A stretch of DNA of 64,000 nt from a marine actinobacterium MedAcidi-G1 (GCA_000817085.1 JUEM01000005.1:1-64000), one strand, 5' to 3'. Positions 33,076 through 41,912 are shown, numbered from the stretch's first letter. Notes: a model not told the origin generated them from the sequence alone. Made by a program: numbers and translations.

Positions 33076-33836
33076 GAGTGCGATCCTCTTAACTCGACTG
33101 AAACTTTTCCACACATCTCAGCGAATTCTGCATCAAATCTGAGATCTGGATTCCTTGGGTATTCGAAAGGAATATCAAATTCAGCCACTAAACGCCCAGG
33201 TCTTGCTGACATTACTAACACTTTGGTTGACATGAAAACAGCCTCACTAATTGAGTGAGTGATAAACAAGCCAGCGAAACCTTCTTGTTTGAAAAGTTGT
33301 TGAGTTTCTTCGTTCAAATGTTCGCGTGTGATTTCGTCTACCGCTCCAAAAGGTTCATCAAAAAGAAAAACAGGAGGTTTGAGAGTTAGAGAACGAGCAA
33401 GTGAGCATCTCATTTTCATACCACCTGAAAGAGATTTTGGATAATGGTTCTCGAATCCCTCAAGTCCAACTAGCTCTATTGACTCTTGAACTAGTTTCTT
33501 GCGTTCTTGTTGACTTGTCCCATGAAGTTCTGCCAAAAGTTCAACGTTCTTACTAACTGTTCTCCAAGGAAGCAAGGTGGCGTCCTGAAAAACGTAACCG
33601 AGTCTCTCACGATCGACTTCCACAGTTCCACTAGTGGGTTCAAGAAGACCCGAGGCAATTTTCAATAAAGTCGACTTTCCGCAACCTGAAGGTCCGACGA
33701 TTGTTACAAACTCACCTCTACTGAGGTCAAAAGAGATGTTTTGTAGAGCCTCTGTACCATCAGGGAAAATCATTCCTATGTCGTCAAACGACAAAGATGT
33801 AGAAGTGCTTAAATCTGTATTCAACTTTTGCTCCAC
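33072..33836 (-). CDS. ABC transporter ATPase (SsuB/TauB type)
   Basis: A 254-residue ATPase with Walker A GPSGCGKSTLL, Q-loop YVFQDATLLPW, signature LSGGMKMRCSLARSL, Walker B VFLFDEPFGAVD and the H-loop FITHSISEAV. GAVDEITREHLNEE is typical of the nitrate/sulfonate/taurine import group. It energises the permease encoded four bases on. The start is GTG at 33836 with a weak AGGA upstream. Confidence 0.92.
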   Translation of the reverse strand: MEQKLNTDLSTSTSLSFDDIGMIFPDGTEALQNISFDLSRGEFVTIVGPSGCGKSTLLKIASGLLEPTSGTVEVDRERLGYVFQDATLLPWRTVSKNVELLAELHGTSQQERKKLVQESIELVGLEGFENHYPKSLSGGMKMRCSLARSLTLKPPVFLFDEPFGAVDEITREHLNEETQQLFKQEGFAGLFITHSISEAVFMSTKVLVMSARPGRLVAEFDIPFEYPRNPDLRFDAEFAEMCGKVSVELRGSHS

Positions 33837-33876
33837 TCGGTCCTATCTAGATATCTGAAACCTTTTAATAAAGGTG

Positions 33877-33894
33877 AACATTAATATGAATGTT
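33877..33894. promoter_or_regulatory. Inverted repeat AACATT-N6-AATGTT between divergent genes
   Basis: A perfect 6-base inverted repeat with a 6-base spacer in the 162-base region between the ABC ATPase gene and the LLM gene. It lies too far from either start to be a start-site element and has no T-run, so a regulator-binding site is more likely than a terminator. Confidence 0.3.
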
Positions 33895-33986
33895 GACTTA
33901 CTAAGGAAGCAGGCTACAAGAAACAATCTTCTTTTTGCATTGATCGATTATTTATCTTGGTTGCAATATTCATTCCCTAAATCTTC

Positions 33987-33992
33987 TAAAGT
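33987..33992 (+). promoter_or_regulatory. -10 box TAAAGT for a leaderless LLM gene
   Basis: TAAAGT ends six bases before the ATG at 33999, identical in sequence and spacing to the box before the SDR gene at 2596. No Shine-Dalgarno is seen. Confidence 0.5.
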
Positions 33993-33998
33993 AACAAT

Positions 33999-35150
33999 AT
34001 GAGAACAGGAGTTTTTCTTTTCGGTGGTGTTGAGATGGAAGATGCTGGACCGGATCTACCGATTCCAACAGATAGACGTTACAGCAACGAAGAGATGTGG
34101 AAAGCCACAGAGCAAATTATTGATGCGGCTTGTTTGTCAGACAAGTTAGGTTTTGATTCTTTTTGGCTTACTGAACACCATTTTCAATACGAAGGTTATG
34201 AAGTTGTACCTAATGGAATTCTTTTGGGTGCCATAATTGCTGAAAGAACAGAACAAATCCATATAGGAATGGCTTTTAATATCGTTCCGCAGTGGCATCC
34301 ACTTCGATTGGCCGAAGACTTTGCCACCCTGCACAATATTTCAGGTGGAAGAGGGATTTTAGGAGTTGGCAGAGGGACAGTACCTAGAGAAGCTGAAACA
34401 CTTGGAAGTCAGATCGGTAGTTTTGATAACCCTGATCAGGCTTCGGCTGATGATTTCAATAGAAAACAGTTTGATGAAGCAATGGATATCATCCAGCTCG
34501 CTCTCAATGAAGAACTATTTTCCTATCACGGTGAGGTTTATGATTTTCCTCCACCAGGTATCCCAGATAGGGGAGGCACAGTACAAGAGCTGACTTTGAT
34601 TCCAAGACCCTTATACCCTTATGAGACATGGCAGGCAATTACATCTCCTCCTACTCTAGAAGTTGTCCCTAAAAGAGGTTGGGGAGGTGTTTTTTGGAAT
34701 TCGCATCCTACTTTTATCAAATCCCAGTGGGATAGATTTGCCGAATTGTATGAAGAATCGCAAAACCAGTCACTCGAATCTGGTGAAAAAAGAATGTTGG
34801 TTAGGTGTGTTTGTGTAGCTGATACTTATGAAGAAGCTGTCGAATCAGTGCGACCCGGTCACGATGAATTTTGGAAATTTTTAGGACCATATGGATGGAG
34901 TAAGGGTTATATGGGGCCAGATGGAAAACCTTCAAAAGCTGGTTTGATTCCCACTTTAGAGGATTCTCTGGAACAGAAGATTTGGATTGTTGGTTCAGCT
35001 GACGATGTTGGTGAGCAAATCGAATGGTACAGAGATTTGCTAGGAGTGGAAAATTTGATGCTTTTCCCAATGATGCCAGGAGATAGTTACGAATCAGGAA
35101 CTGATCAGCTACACAGGCTGGCTGAAGATGTTCTACCCAAGTTCACTTGA
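33999..35150 (+). CDS. LLM-class monooxygenase (bacterial luciferase-like, alkanal-type)
   Basis: A 383-residue luciferase-like flavin monooxygenase, longer than the other LLM proteins here. FDSFWLTEHHFQYEG with its HH pair, MAFNIVPQWHPLRLAEDFATL and GRGILGVGRGTVPREAETLG are typical of the bacterial luciferase alpha-like subgroup that uses reduced FMN and oxygen. It seems monocistronic with its own promoter. The paralogues at 17576 and 30728 belong to another branch. It may oxygenate a heterocycle or a long-chain substrate; nothing in the sequence decides. Confidence 0.88.
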   Translation: MRTGVFLFGGVEMEDAGPDLPIPTDRRYSNEEMWKATEQIIDAACLSDKLGFDSFWLTEHHFQYEGYEVVPNGILLGAIIAERTEQIHIGMAFNIVPQWHPLRLAEDFATLHNISGGRGILGVGRGTVPREAETLGSQIGSFDNPDQASADDFNRKQFDEAMDIIQLALNEELFSYHGEVYDFPPPGIPDRGGTVQELTLIPRPLYPYETWQAITSPPTLEVVPKRGWGGVFWNSHPTFIKSQWDRFAELYEESQNQSLESGEKRMLVRCVCVADTYEEAVESVRPGHDEFWKFLGPYGWSKGYMGPDGKPSKAGLIPTLEDSLEQKIWIVGSADDVGEQIEWYRDLLGVENLMLFPMMPGDSYESGTDQLHRLAEDVLPKFT

Positions 35151-35215
35151 GAGAAGAAAATATATTGATCCACGATTTGCTTTATCACTTTCTTTTGTAA
35201 GTAATTTGGGAAACT

Positions 35216-36796
35216 GTGAGTGAGGCAGAGGTAGTAGTTGTAGGTGGTGGTCATAACGGTCTTGTTTGCGCTGCCTATCTTGCACGGTTAGGTATCGACA
35301 CGATTCTTATTGAAGCACGACCTTCTGTTGGGGGTTGTGCATCCACAGTTGACGATTTAGGAGCAAGGTTCAACATTTGCCATTGTGAACACAACTTAGT
35401 AAGAGCGATGCCGATTATTGAAGAACTTGATTTGGCTCTCTATGGATTAAAATACGTAGAAACAGAAGCAAGCTCTGTTTGCGCTTTCCATGACGAAAGT
35501 GATCCTTGGGTTGTTTACTCTGATATTGATAAGACACTTTCTGGACTGGCTGTAACACACCCTGATCAGGTTGACGGCTATAAAAGGTATTTAAAAGATG
35601 CTTTGCCAGTAGCAAGATTGGCTCTTGATCTGGCTGCAACTCAACCATCTTCGTTAGGTTTTGCTTCAAGAGCATTGCAGAAAAGAGGCGAGGGTTTAAG
35701 CCGACTCCTCAGGTGGTCTCGTAGCAGTGCAATGGAGATACTTAGTCGTTATTTCACCGATTGGCATTTGATAATGCCTACAATCTCAGTGGGGCCGACA
35801 GTGTGGGGTCTGGCTCCTGATACTCCCGGAACGGGCATGGCTGCATTGGGCTATGCGACTAGACATATTAATCGTGTGGGAAGGCCTCAGGGAGGTAGCG
35901 GTTCTCTTACAGATTCTATAAAAGCCTCATTCGAAGCGGCTGGTGGAAAGGTTCGTTGTGGATCCAGAGTTGAAAATGTGCTTATTCAAGATGGATCGAT
36001 TAAAGGTGTACGACTTTCAGATGGAGAAATTATCACTACACAAAAGGTTGTTGCAGCGTGTGACCCGAAAAGAGTTTTTGTTGAGTGGGTAGGAGAAACA
36101 CCAAGGAAAGCAAGAAAAATGGTCGACAAATGGAGACAACTACCAGTTCCCGAAGGTTATGAGTCGAAGATTGATGCTGTTTTAAATAAGCTTCCCGAGC
36201 CTATATGGGGAGAGAATATTCGTGCAGCTCATAATGGTCTGAACCCTTTAGGGCAAACAACAATCGTTTCTCCTTCACCACAAGATTTGATTCAAGCTCA
36301 TGAAATGAGATCCTTAGGAAAAGTTGCAACAAAGCCGACGATGTTGATTGATATCCCATCTGTTCCTGATGAGTCTTTAAAGACAACTTCGGGTGAACAT
36401 ATTCTTAGTCTTGAAGTTCTTTTTACTCCTTATTCAACACCCGGTGGTTGGGTTAATTCTAGTGAACCTAGAAGGTGGCTGGATATCTGGAGTTCATTAA
36501 TGGGGTCAGAAGGAATTGAAAAAATAAAAAAATGGCGCGTAATGACACCTGAAAATTATGAAAATGAATTCTCTATGCATAAAGGGCACACGCCGTCTTT
36601 TGGAGCTTCACCATTGAATACCTTTTTCGGGCGCGATAAAGAACTGACACGTTATAAAACTTCAATCGATGGCCTCTATCTATCTGGGGCTGCTACTTAC
36701 CCAGGTGCAGGGATAGTAGGTATTTCAGGAAGAAATGCAGCTCATGTAGTAAGTCAGGCATTTCATACTCACGACCGGCTTGGGGAATCGAAGTGA
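35216..36796 (+). CDS. FAD-dependent oxidoreductase (phytoene-desaturase-like)
   Basis: A 526-residue flavoprotein of the amine-oxidase/phytoene-dehydrogenase group. The dinucleotide motif VVVVGGGHNGLVCAAYLARLG is at the N-terminus, followed by IEARPSVGGCAST; the C-terminal YLSGAATYPGAGIVGISGRNAA closes the FAD site. There are no carotenoid genes nearby, so substrates other than phytoene are likely. The GTG at 35216 fits the Rossmann start and has TAATTT eight bases before it. It overlaps the next LLM gene by four bases, so the two are coupled and may share a substrate. Confidence 0.88.
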   Translation: MSEAEVVVVGGGHNGLVCAAYLARLGIDTILIEARPSVGGCASTVDDLGARFNICHCEHNLVRAMPIIEELDLALYGLKYVETEASSVCAFHDESDPWVVYSDIDKTLSGLAVTHPDQVDGYKRYLKDALPVARLALDLAATQPSSLGFASRALQKRGEGLSRLLRWSRSSAMEILSRYFTDWHLIMPTISVGPTVWGLAPDTPGTGMAALGYATRHINRVGRPQGGSGSLTDSIKASFEAAGGKVRCGSRVENVLIQDGSIKGVRLSDGEIITTQKVVAACDPKRVFVEWVGETPRKARKMVDKWRQLPVPEGYESKIDAVLNKLPEPIWGENIRAAHNGLNPLGQTTIVSPSPQDLIQAHEMRSLGKVATKPTMLIDIPSVPDESLKTTSGEHILSLEVLFTPYSTPGGWVNSSEPRRWLDIWSSLMGSEGIEKIKKWRVMTPENYENEFSMHKGHTPSFGASPLNTFFGRDKELTRYKTSIDGLYLSGAATYPGAGIVGISGRNAAHVVSQAFHTHDRLGESK

Positions 36797-37755
36797 GTTT
36801 ACCTGTCAGCGTAAATTTAATGCCGACAGCAAAAATTAAAAAGATAGTTGAACTGGCGCAACTTTCTGAAAAGTTGGGGTACGTACGATGTTGGGTTTAT
36901 GACGAGGGGCTACACACGCGAGATGTTTTTGTCACATTGACTTCGATAGCAATAGAAACTAAGAAAATTCTTGTCGGTCCTGGAATAACCAATCCGTATG
37001 TTCGCCATCCAGGAATTACAGCCTCCGCAATAGCAAGTTTGGATGAAGTAAGCAAGGGTAGAAGTTTTGTAGGGATCGGAGCTGGTGGCGGTTTAACGCT
37101 CAATCCACTAGGGATAGAAAGATTGAAACCTGCAACAACTGTTTCAGAAACTGTGGTTGCTCTCAGAGGTCTTTTTTCGGGAGAAAGAGTAAGTCTTGAA
37201 GGTTGTGAATTTTCACTGAAATCAGCTTCTTTGAACTATGGGCGTGGAAGTATAGAGATTTTTTTAGCCGGGCGCGGTGAACGTATGACCCAATTAGGCG
37301 CAGAGTTAGGTGATGGCTTTTATTTGAGTTATATACACAAAGACTTTTTACCTAGACACGTCAAAGCACTGCGAAAATCAGCAAAACGTGATCCGTTCAA
37401 AATCGTTTACTCAACTATGATTGTCTCTTCGCAAAAAGAATTTGAAGAAGCGCGCGCTGCTTTGAGTTTTCGACTTGTCGATTCGCCGCAAGAAGTAAAA
37501 GAACACATAGGAATGACAGAAGAATTAAACAGTCAAATAAAAACAGCACTTTCTGAAGGAGGTCCCCAGAATGCGGCCAAGTATGTTCCTAGTGAATGGG
37601 TTGAACAGTTCGTAATAACAGGGTCTTCTTCTGAGGCTTCAGAAGAATTGAGAAATCTCATTAGCGGGAACGGGATAGATGAATTTCAATTACCAATCGG
37701 AAACCCAGAAGAGGCAGAAAAAGTCATTTCACGTACTTCAAAGATGTTTGACTAG
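36793..37755 (+). CDS. LLM-class flavin-dependent oxidoreductase (paralogue B2)
   Basis: A 320-residue luciferase-like protein, paralogous to that at 20600: RCWVYDEGLHTRDVFV, VGPGITNPYVRHPGITASAIA, GIGAGGGLTLNPLGIERLKP and LVDSPQEV line up closely. The start overlaps the stop of the FAD oxidoreductase gene. It converges on the UbiD gene with seven bases between stops. Cofactor and substrate are unknown. Confidence 0.85.
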   Translation: MSLPVSVNLMPTAKIKKIVELAQLSEKLGYVRCWVYDEGLHTRDVFVTLTSIAIETKKILVGPGITNPYVRHPGITASAIASLDEVSKGRSFVGIGAGGGLTLNPLGIERLKPATTVSETVVALRGLFSGERVSLEGCEFSLKSASLNYGRGSIEIFLAGRGERMTQLGAELGDGFYLSYIHKDFLPRHVKALRKSAKRDPFKIVYSTMIVSSQKEFEEARAALSFRLVDSPQEVKEHIGMTEELNSQIKTALSEGGPQNAAKYVPSEWVEQFVITGSSSEASEELRNLISGNGIDEFQLPIGNPEEAEKVISRTSKMFD

Positions 37756-37762
37756 ATTAATT

Positions 37763-39106
37763 TCAATTCAGGTAGTCGTTAAGATTCACGGTCGGGTAGG
37801 AAACTCGAGAGCCGTATTCACGCCGTTCCCTTTTATAGGTAGCATCAATACCAACTTTCGTGCTTATGCCACGAGTATCAGCTGTTGGGTCCATTTCATG
37901 ACCTTGAGCTAAAGGAATAGAAAATACATCTTCCTGCCAACTGACCCGATTAGTAATGGCCCAATGCAATTCTGACGGTTGAAAAATATCGATATCTCTA
38001 TCCACAACAATGACATTCCGAATATTGATATGGGCTGCCATCGCAGCCAATGCAAGATTCTTAGCGGTTCCCGGATTATCTCGATCTATTTGAATGACTG
38101 CTAGAAATCCATTTCCATAAGGAGGAATATAAACCTCTGCAGAAGGATCTAGGTGCCTCACGTAACTTCTCAGGAGAGGCTCTCTAGGTAAAATGTTGCC
38201 AATATAGATGTGTTCATACCAACCAGGAATAATCGTTTGGAAAATAGGGTTATTACGCCAAGAAATAGATGAAACTTCGAGAGTCGGGCTGTTCCAAGCT
38301 TCCCCGTGGTACCCATGAAATTCTGCCAACGGCCCTTCCGGTGCCCGTTTTGCTGGATGCAGGAAACCTTCAACAACTATTTCAGCCGATGACGGGATGT
38401 CTATGTCCACAGTGATTCCCTTACAGACTTCTATTCCTTCACCCCTAATAGCACCTGCAATAAAAAGCTCGTCTACGTGCGTTTTAACACCAGCGGCGAT
38501 CATGATGGCTGGGTCTAAACCCATAGCAAGGGCAATAGGAAATGGGGCATCTGGATTCTCACGCGACTTCCAAAAAGTCCCCACATCTCTCCATTCATTC
38601 ACGTTAAATCCGAGAATATTATCATCGAGTTTAGACATACGGTTGTAGCTGAGATTTCCTCTACCAGAAATAGGATCCTTAGAAACTGTTACGGCACCTG
38701 TGATGAACGGTCCACTGTCACCTCTAGAGTGCGTCAGGATCGGTAAATTTTTAAGATCAATCTCGCTTCCTGAAAGAGTATTGTCGTGCCAGTCCGCTTT
38801 ATCTGTCTTTACTGGGGTGAGACCATTCGAAGGATCAAGAGCTTTTTCCATTGTGTCAGCAACTTCAGACAGTTCACAGCTTAGAGCTACGGCAGCCCTG
38901 CTATGAGACGCCACACCGCCACAAAACACTGGCCAGGGGCTCCCAATAACATTTTCGAAAAGACAAGCTCCCTTGCCTTCGCGCGCAACACTTGCTCCAA
39001 CATCTGCTAATTCATGTTCAATAGAAACTGGCTTGCTGATTTTAATCAACTGACCAGCAGAATCTAGAGCCGATATAAAATCGCGTAAATCTTTTATTTC
39101 AGTCAT
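37763..39106 (-). CDS. UbiD-family prenylated-FMN decarboxylase
   Basis: A 447-residue member of the UbiD family of reversible (de)carboxylases of aromatic, heteroaromatic and unsaturated acids. Family features are LRDFISALDSAGQLIKI at the start, VDIDIPSSAEIVVEGFL in the middle, and a C-terminal block IRNVIVVDRDIDIFQPSELHWAI. It needs the prenylated flavin made by UbiX, encoded 2 kb away. The branch that acts on polyprenyl-hydroxybenzoate is not indicated. With cytosine-deaminase and PhyH genes upstream, a pyrrole-, pyridine- or pyrimidine-carboxylate substrate is a plausible guess. It has its own TAAACT box within the 26-base gap after the previous gene. Confidence 0.9.
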   Translation of the reverse strand: MTEIKDLRDFISALDSAGQLIKISKPVSIEHELADVGASVAREGKGACLFENVIGSPWPVFCGGVASHSRAAVALSCELSEVADTMEKALDPSNGLTPVKTDKADWHDNTLSGSEIDLKNLPILTHSRGDSGPFITGAVTVSKDPISGRGNLSYNRMSKLDDNILGFNVNEWRDVGTFWKSRENPDAPFPIALAMGLDPAIMIAAGVKTHVDELFIAGAIRGEGIEVCKGITVDIDIPSSAEIVVEGFLHPAKRAPEGPLAEFHGYHGEAWNSPTLEVSSISWRNNPIFQTIIPGWYEHIYIGNILPREPLLRSYVRHLDPSAEVYIPPYGNGFLAVIQIDRDNPGTAKNLALAAMAAHINIRNVIVVDRDIDIFQPSELHWAITNRVSWQEDVFSIPLAQGHEMDPTADTRGISTKVGIDATYKRERREYGSRVSYPTVNLNDYLN

Positions 39107-39112
39107 TATTCA

Positions 39113-39118
39113 AGTTTA
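39113..39118 (-). promoter_or_regulatory. -10 box TAAACT for a leaderless UbiD gene
   Basis: On the minus strand TAAACT is followed by six bases and the ATG at 39106. There is no Shine-Dalgarno. It would give UbiD a start site separate from the upstream deaminase and PhyH genes. Confidence 0.42.
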
Positions 39119-39132
39119 GATGAAGTTCTTAC

Positions 39133-40362
39133 TCAAAGCCCGTCTGGACTTATTTGAGTGGTTTGTAAGGAAGAAGAAATTAGAACTCCACCCTTAAAAA
39201 CCTTCCTAGACATTGGTGCATCGGCGATAGCTCCTCTAAGTGAGGGCGCATCTATAGCTACAAAATCAGCCAAAGACCCAAGTGATAAGTCTGCTTTTTC
39301 AAGTCCCATGGCTTTTCTAGCGTTGACACTCACCATTTTGTAGGCATTTTCTGGCATTTCATGTGCAGCCAAAATCAAAAGTGAAGCAGTTTCGAGCGGG
39401 TCGCTACGACCTACCAGATTGAAGGGGTCTTGAACGTTGTCAGCCCCAGCTGCGACTAGCACTCCCGCAGCCTCAAGACTCTTAATAGCAGTAAGCGCAC
39501 GAGGTGTGGCAGTTGATATATCTCTTCCTTGAAGAAAAAGATTAGTTTGTGGAAGCGGTAAAACAGCGATATTTGCTTTTGCAACATCAGCAGAAACCTC
39601 TGCTTGTTTCCTTAGACTTTGCATTCCTAAAGTGACGCAGTGGCTTGCAGTTACAGAGTTTTCAAAACCTCGATCCATTACCTGCTTCGCTAAATCGTGA
39701 AGTGTCAAAACTGATTCATCAAGCATTTCATCTACATGTAAATCAATTCCTATACCAGCATCTTCAGCTATGTCTAAAGCATCTTTAATCAAAACGGAAG
39801 GGTTAGGGTCGAGATGAGGGCAGCCTCCAACCAGGTCCACCCCCGTTTCTATTGCAGTTTCTAATGCTTTCCGATTGTCTGTCCCTTCTGGTCCCGTCAT
39901 AGGATTTATTGTTAGAGCAACTATTTGAACATCTATTAGGTCTGCAACAATCTTTCTAGCTTCTCTAACGGCTTCTAATGCACGAGAACCCGATGCAACA
40001 TTCACATGACTCCTAACTGCTGTAACACCTTTCGAAACGAGTAGACGCATTGCCTCAACCGCACGGTCGACAGTGTCTTCGTAAGTTATTACTCCACTTG
40101 CAGTTGCAGCGATCCAAGCCTCAATTGCGCCTGACAAGTCGCCCGCAGGATTTGGAACACTTTCAGCAGTTAGTGCTTTGTCAAGATGCGCATGCGGCTC
40201 AGCCATACTCGGTATCACAAGCCATCCATTTAGATCCATACCATTTTCAGATAGTGGAGAGGGTTTCTGCAATTCAGTGATTGCTTCTATGCGGTCATCA
40301 TTTATGTGGAGGTTCACTAACCTGCCATCTTCTAACCGTGCATTATGAAGAACTTTAAGCAT
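39133..40362 (-). CDS. Cytosine-deaminase-like amidohydrolase
   Basis: A 409-residue amidohydrolase of the cytosine-deaminase branch. Diagnostic motifs are PHAHLDKAL (metal HxH followed by LDK), IGIDLHVDEMLDES, VTASHCVTLG and AAGADNVQDPF. Members deaminate cytosine, isoguanine, creatinine or related rings. The ATG at 40362, which overlaps the PhyH stop by eight bases (ATGCTTAA), is preferred to an in-frame start at 40455 inside the PhyH gene. Substrate within the branch is open; the creatininase gene 1.6 kb away makes creatinine worth considering. Confidence 0.86.
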   Translation of the reverse strand: MLKVLHNARLEDGRLVNLHINDDRIEAITELQKPSPLSENGMDLNGWLVIPSMAEPHAHLDKALTAESVPNPAGDLSGAIEAWIAATASGVITYEDTVDRAVEAMRLLVSKGVTAVRSHVNVASGSRALEAVREARKIVADLIDVQIVALTINPMTGPEGTDNRKALETAIETGVDLVGGCPHLDPNPSVLIKDALDIAEDAGIGIDLHVDEMLDESVLTLHDLAKQVMDRGFENSVTASHCVTLGMQSLRKQAEVSADVAKANIAVLPLPQTNLFLQGRDISTATPRALTAIKSLEAAGVLVAAGADNVQDPFNLVGRSDPLETASLLILAAHEMPENAYKMVSVNARKAMGLEKADLSLGSLADFVAIDAPSLRGAIADAPMSRKVFKGGVLISSSLQTTQISPDGL

Positions 40363-41218
40363 TCCAATTACCCCATTCCATTTCATCTCCCCATGGGCGA
40401 ATAAACACTTCATTCGGGTTTGTTTCGATGCCCCTTTCGGGATAAGGATCATCACCTGCTACAGGAACGATCATTCGATGATCGTGCGTGGCGGCATCCA
40501 CTAGCCTGTCCGCACCTACTTGCCAAGGCAAGTTTGACCATGCATTCATATAGTGGTGCACTAGAGCCCTTCGACTTGTATTGCTAAGGTTCCTAAGAGA
40601 TCGATGTAATAAATAGCCGTTAAAAAAAACAGCTGATCCAGCTTTTACTTCAACGATTTCTTCATCATCTGAGTTGAAACCGTAGCTTTCGTCTGAAAGG
40701 TCAAACTCTTCAGTCTCATTATGCGGTCTCGTCGGCCAAAGCTGTCCCATTTTGTGGCTTCCCGGGATGACTCTTAAGCAGCCGTTATCTAGAGTCGCGT
40801 CGTCTAATGCAATCCAGACACCTACAAGAGAACGGTCTCTGGTAGGGATAAAGCGTTCGTCCTGATGCCAGGCTTGACCTGGGAAGCCTGGAGGTTTGAG
40901 AAAAAGCATAGACTGCATGCATTTGACCCTGCCATCCCAGTGGGGGATATGAGCTCCTACAATTATTTGGAGGACCTCTTTGATATTTGGATGGTCCAAA
41001 GTTTCAAAAATTGGACGTGAAACCCAGTGAGGGAAATGAACGGCCAGGAGGCCAGAGTCTGTGCTTGTTTGATTGAAGGGGTCTTGAACGGGGTAGGTTC
41101 CGTCTCGAAATTTAGGAATTTCCGCCTGAATACTTTCTACAGTGGCTTGGTCAAAAATTTCTGAAATGACCAGATAGCCATCGTTGATGTACTTTTGAGC
41201 CATTAGATCAAGATCCAT
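40355..41218 (-). CDS. Phytanoyl-CoA dioxygenase (PhyH)-family oxygenase
   Basis: A 287-residue Fe(II)/2-oxoglutarate-type dioxygenase. The metal triad can be placed: HQD in GQAWHQDERFIPT and the distal His in VFFNGYLLHRSLRNLS, with a nearby Arg for 2-oxoglutarate. CLRVIPGSHKMGQLWP is a family signature segment. It should hydroxylate a small substrate. It starts from a TAACAT box and lies next to a strong palindrome. It is coupled to the cytosine-deaminase-like gene. Confidence 0.9.
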   Translation of the reverse strand: MDLDLMAQKYINDGYLVISEIFDQATVESIQAEIPKFRDGTYPVQDPFNQTSTDSGLLAVHFPHWVSRPIFETLDHPNIKEVLQIIVGAHIPHWDGRVKCMQSMLFLKPPGFPGQAWHQDERFIPTRDRSLVGVWIALDDATLDNGCLRVIPGSHKMGQLWPTRPHNETEEFDLSDESYGFNSDDEEIVEVKAGSAVFFNGYLLHRSLRNLSNTSRRALVHHYMNAWSNLPWQVGADRLVDAATHDHRMIVPVAGDDPYPERGIETNPNEVFIRPWGDEMEWGNWNA

Positions 41219-41224
41219 AGTTTG

Positions 41225-41230
41225 ATGTTA
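41225..41230 (-). promoter_or_regulatory. -10 box TAACAT for a leaderless PhyH gene
   Basis: On the minus strand TAACAT is followed by six bases and the ATG at 41218. No Shine-Dalgarno is seen. The palindrome at 41255-41269 begins 24 bases upstream of the box, beside the expected -35 position. Confidence 0.5.
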
Positions 41231-41254
41231 CCTACAGGACACAAAGGTGCTTAT

Positions 41255-41269
41255 GTCCGGTGACCGGAC
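41255..41269. promoter_or_regulatory. Operator-like palindrome GTCCGGTGACCGGAC
   Basis: A perfect 15-base odd palindrome (7-1-7, centre 41262) that is very GC-rich against its AT-rich surroundings. It lies between the divergent PhyH and UbiX genes, just upstream of the PhyH promoter. There is no T-run and loop size would be too small for a terminator hairpin, so a dimeric repressor or activator site is the best reading. No regulator gene is adjacent. Confidence 0.5.
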
Positions 41270-41330
41270 TACAGTTCAAAACTCATGGCAAGAATTTACT
41301 AGCGAGTAATTTAAGAGGGGAAATTAGCAA

Positions 41331-41912
41331 ATGAAAGATAGTTTGCATCGGCTAGTTGTCGGTATCAGTGGAGCTAGCGGAGTTATATATGGAATTCGTA
41401 TTCTTGAGATATTGCGTGATATCGAAGAGGTGGAAACTCATTTAATATTAACGAATGCAGCGAAACAGACGATCGGAATGGAAACCGATTTTTCATCAGG
41501 TGAAATAGAAAAACTCGCCGATTGTTCATATCCGATCAAAGATATTTCGGCAGGACCCGCCAGTGGAACATTTCCGTGCGATGGAATGATTGTTGCCCCA
41601 TGTTCAATTAGGACTTTGTCGGCAGTAGCAAACTCGCATAGTTCTGACTTGCTTACAAGAACGGCGGATGTGACCTTAAAGGAAAAAAGACCCTTGATTC
41701 TAATGGTGAGAGAAACCCCATTTCACTTAGGACATTTGCGTTTGATGCAACAAGTTGCAGAAATTGGTGGAGTAATTTTTCCTCCTGTACCAGCTTTTTA
41801 CAACAAACATAGAGACCTTGATGAAGTGATTTCGCATACTGCCAAAAGAGCGATTGAACAAGCTGGAATTGAGATTAAAGACATGGATAGATGGACAGGT
41901 CCCCTTGATTAA
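41331..41912 (+). CDS. ubiX: UbiX-family flavin prenyltransferase
   Basis: A 193-residue flavoprotein that makes prenylated FMN from FMN and dimethylallyl phosphate. The N-terminal GISGASGVIYGIRILE, the middle VAPCSIRTLSAVANSHSSDL and the C-terminal LMVRETPFHLGHLRLM are hallmarks. It should supply the cofactor for the UbiD protein encoded at 37763. The ATG at 41331 has GAGGGG (41314-41319) about 11 bases upstream. It is divergent from PhyH and the candidate operator lies between them. Confidence 0.93.
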   Translation: MKDSLHRLVVGISGASGVIYGIRILEILRDIEEVETHLILTNAAKQTIGMETDFSSGEIEKLADCSYPIKDISAGPASGTFPCDGMIVAPCSIRTLSAVANSHSSDLLTRTADVTLKEKRPLILMVRETPFHLGHLRLMQQVAEIGGVIFPPVPAFYNKHRDLDEVISHTAKRAIEQAGIEIKDMDRWTGPLD

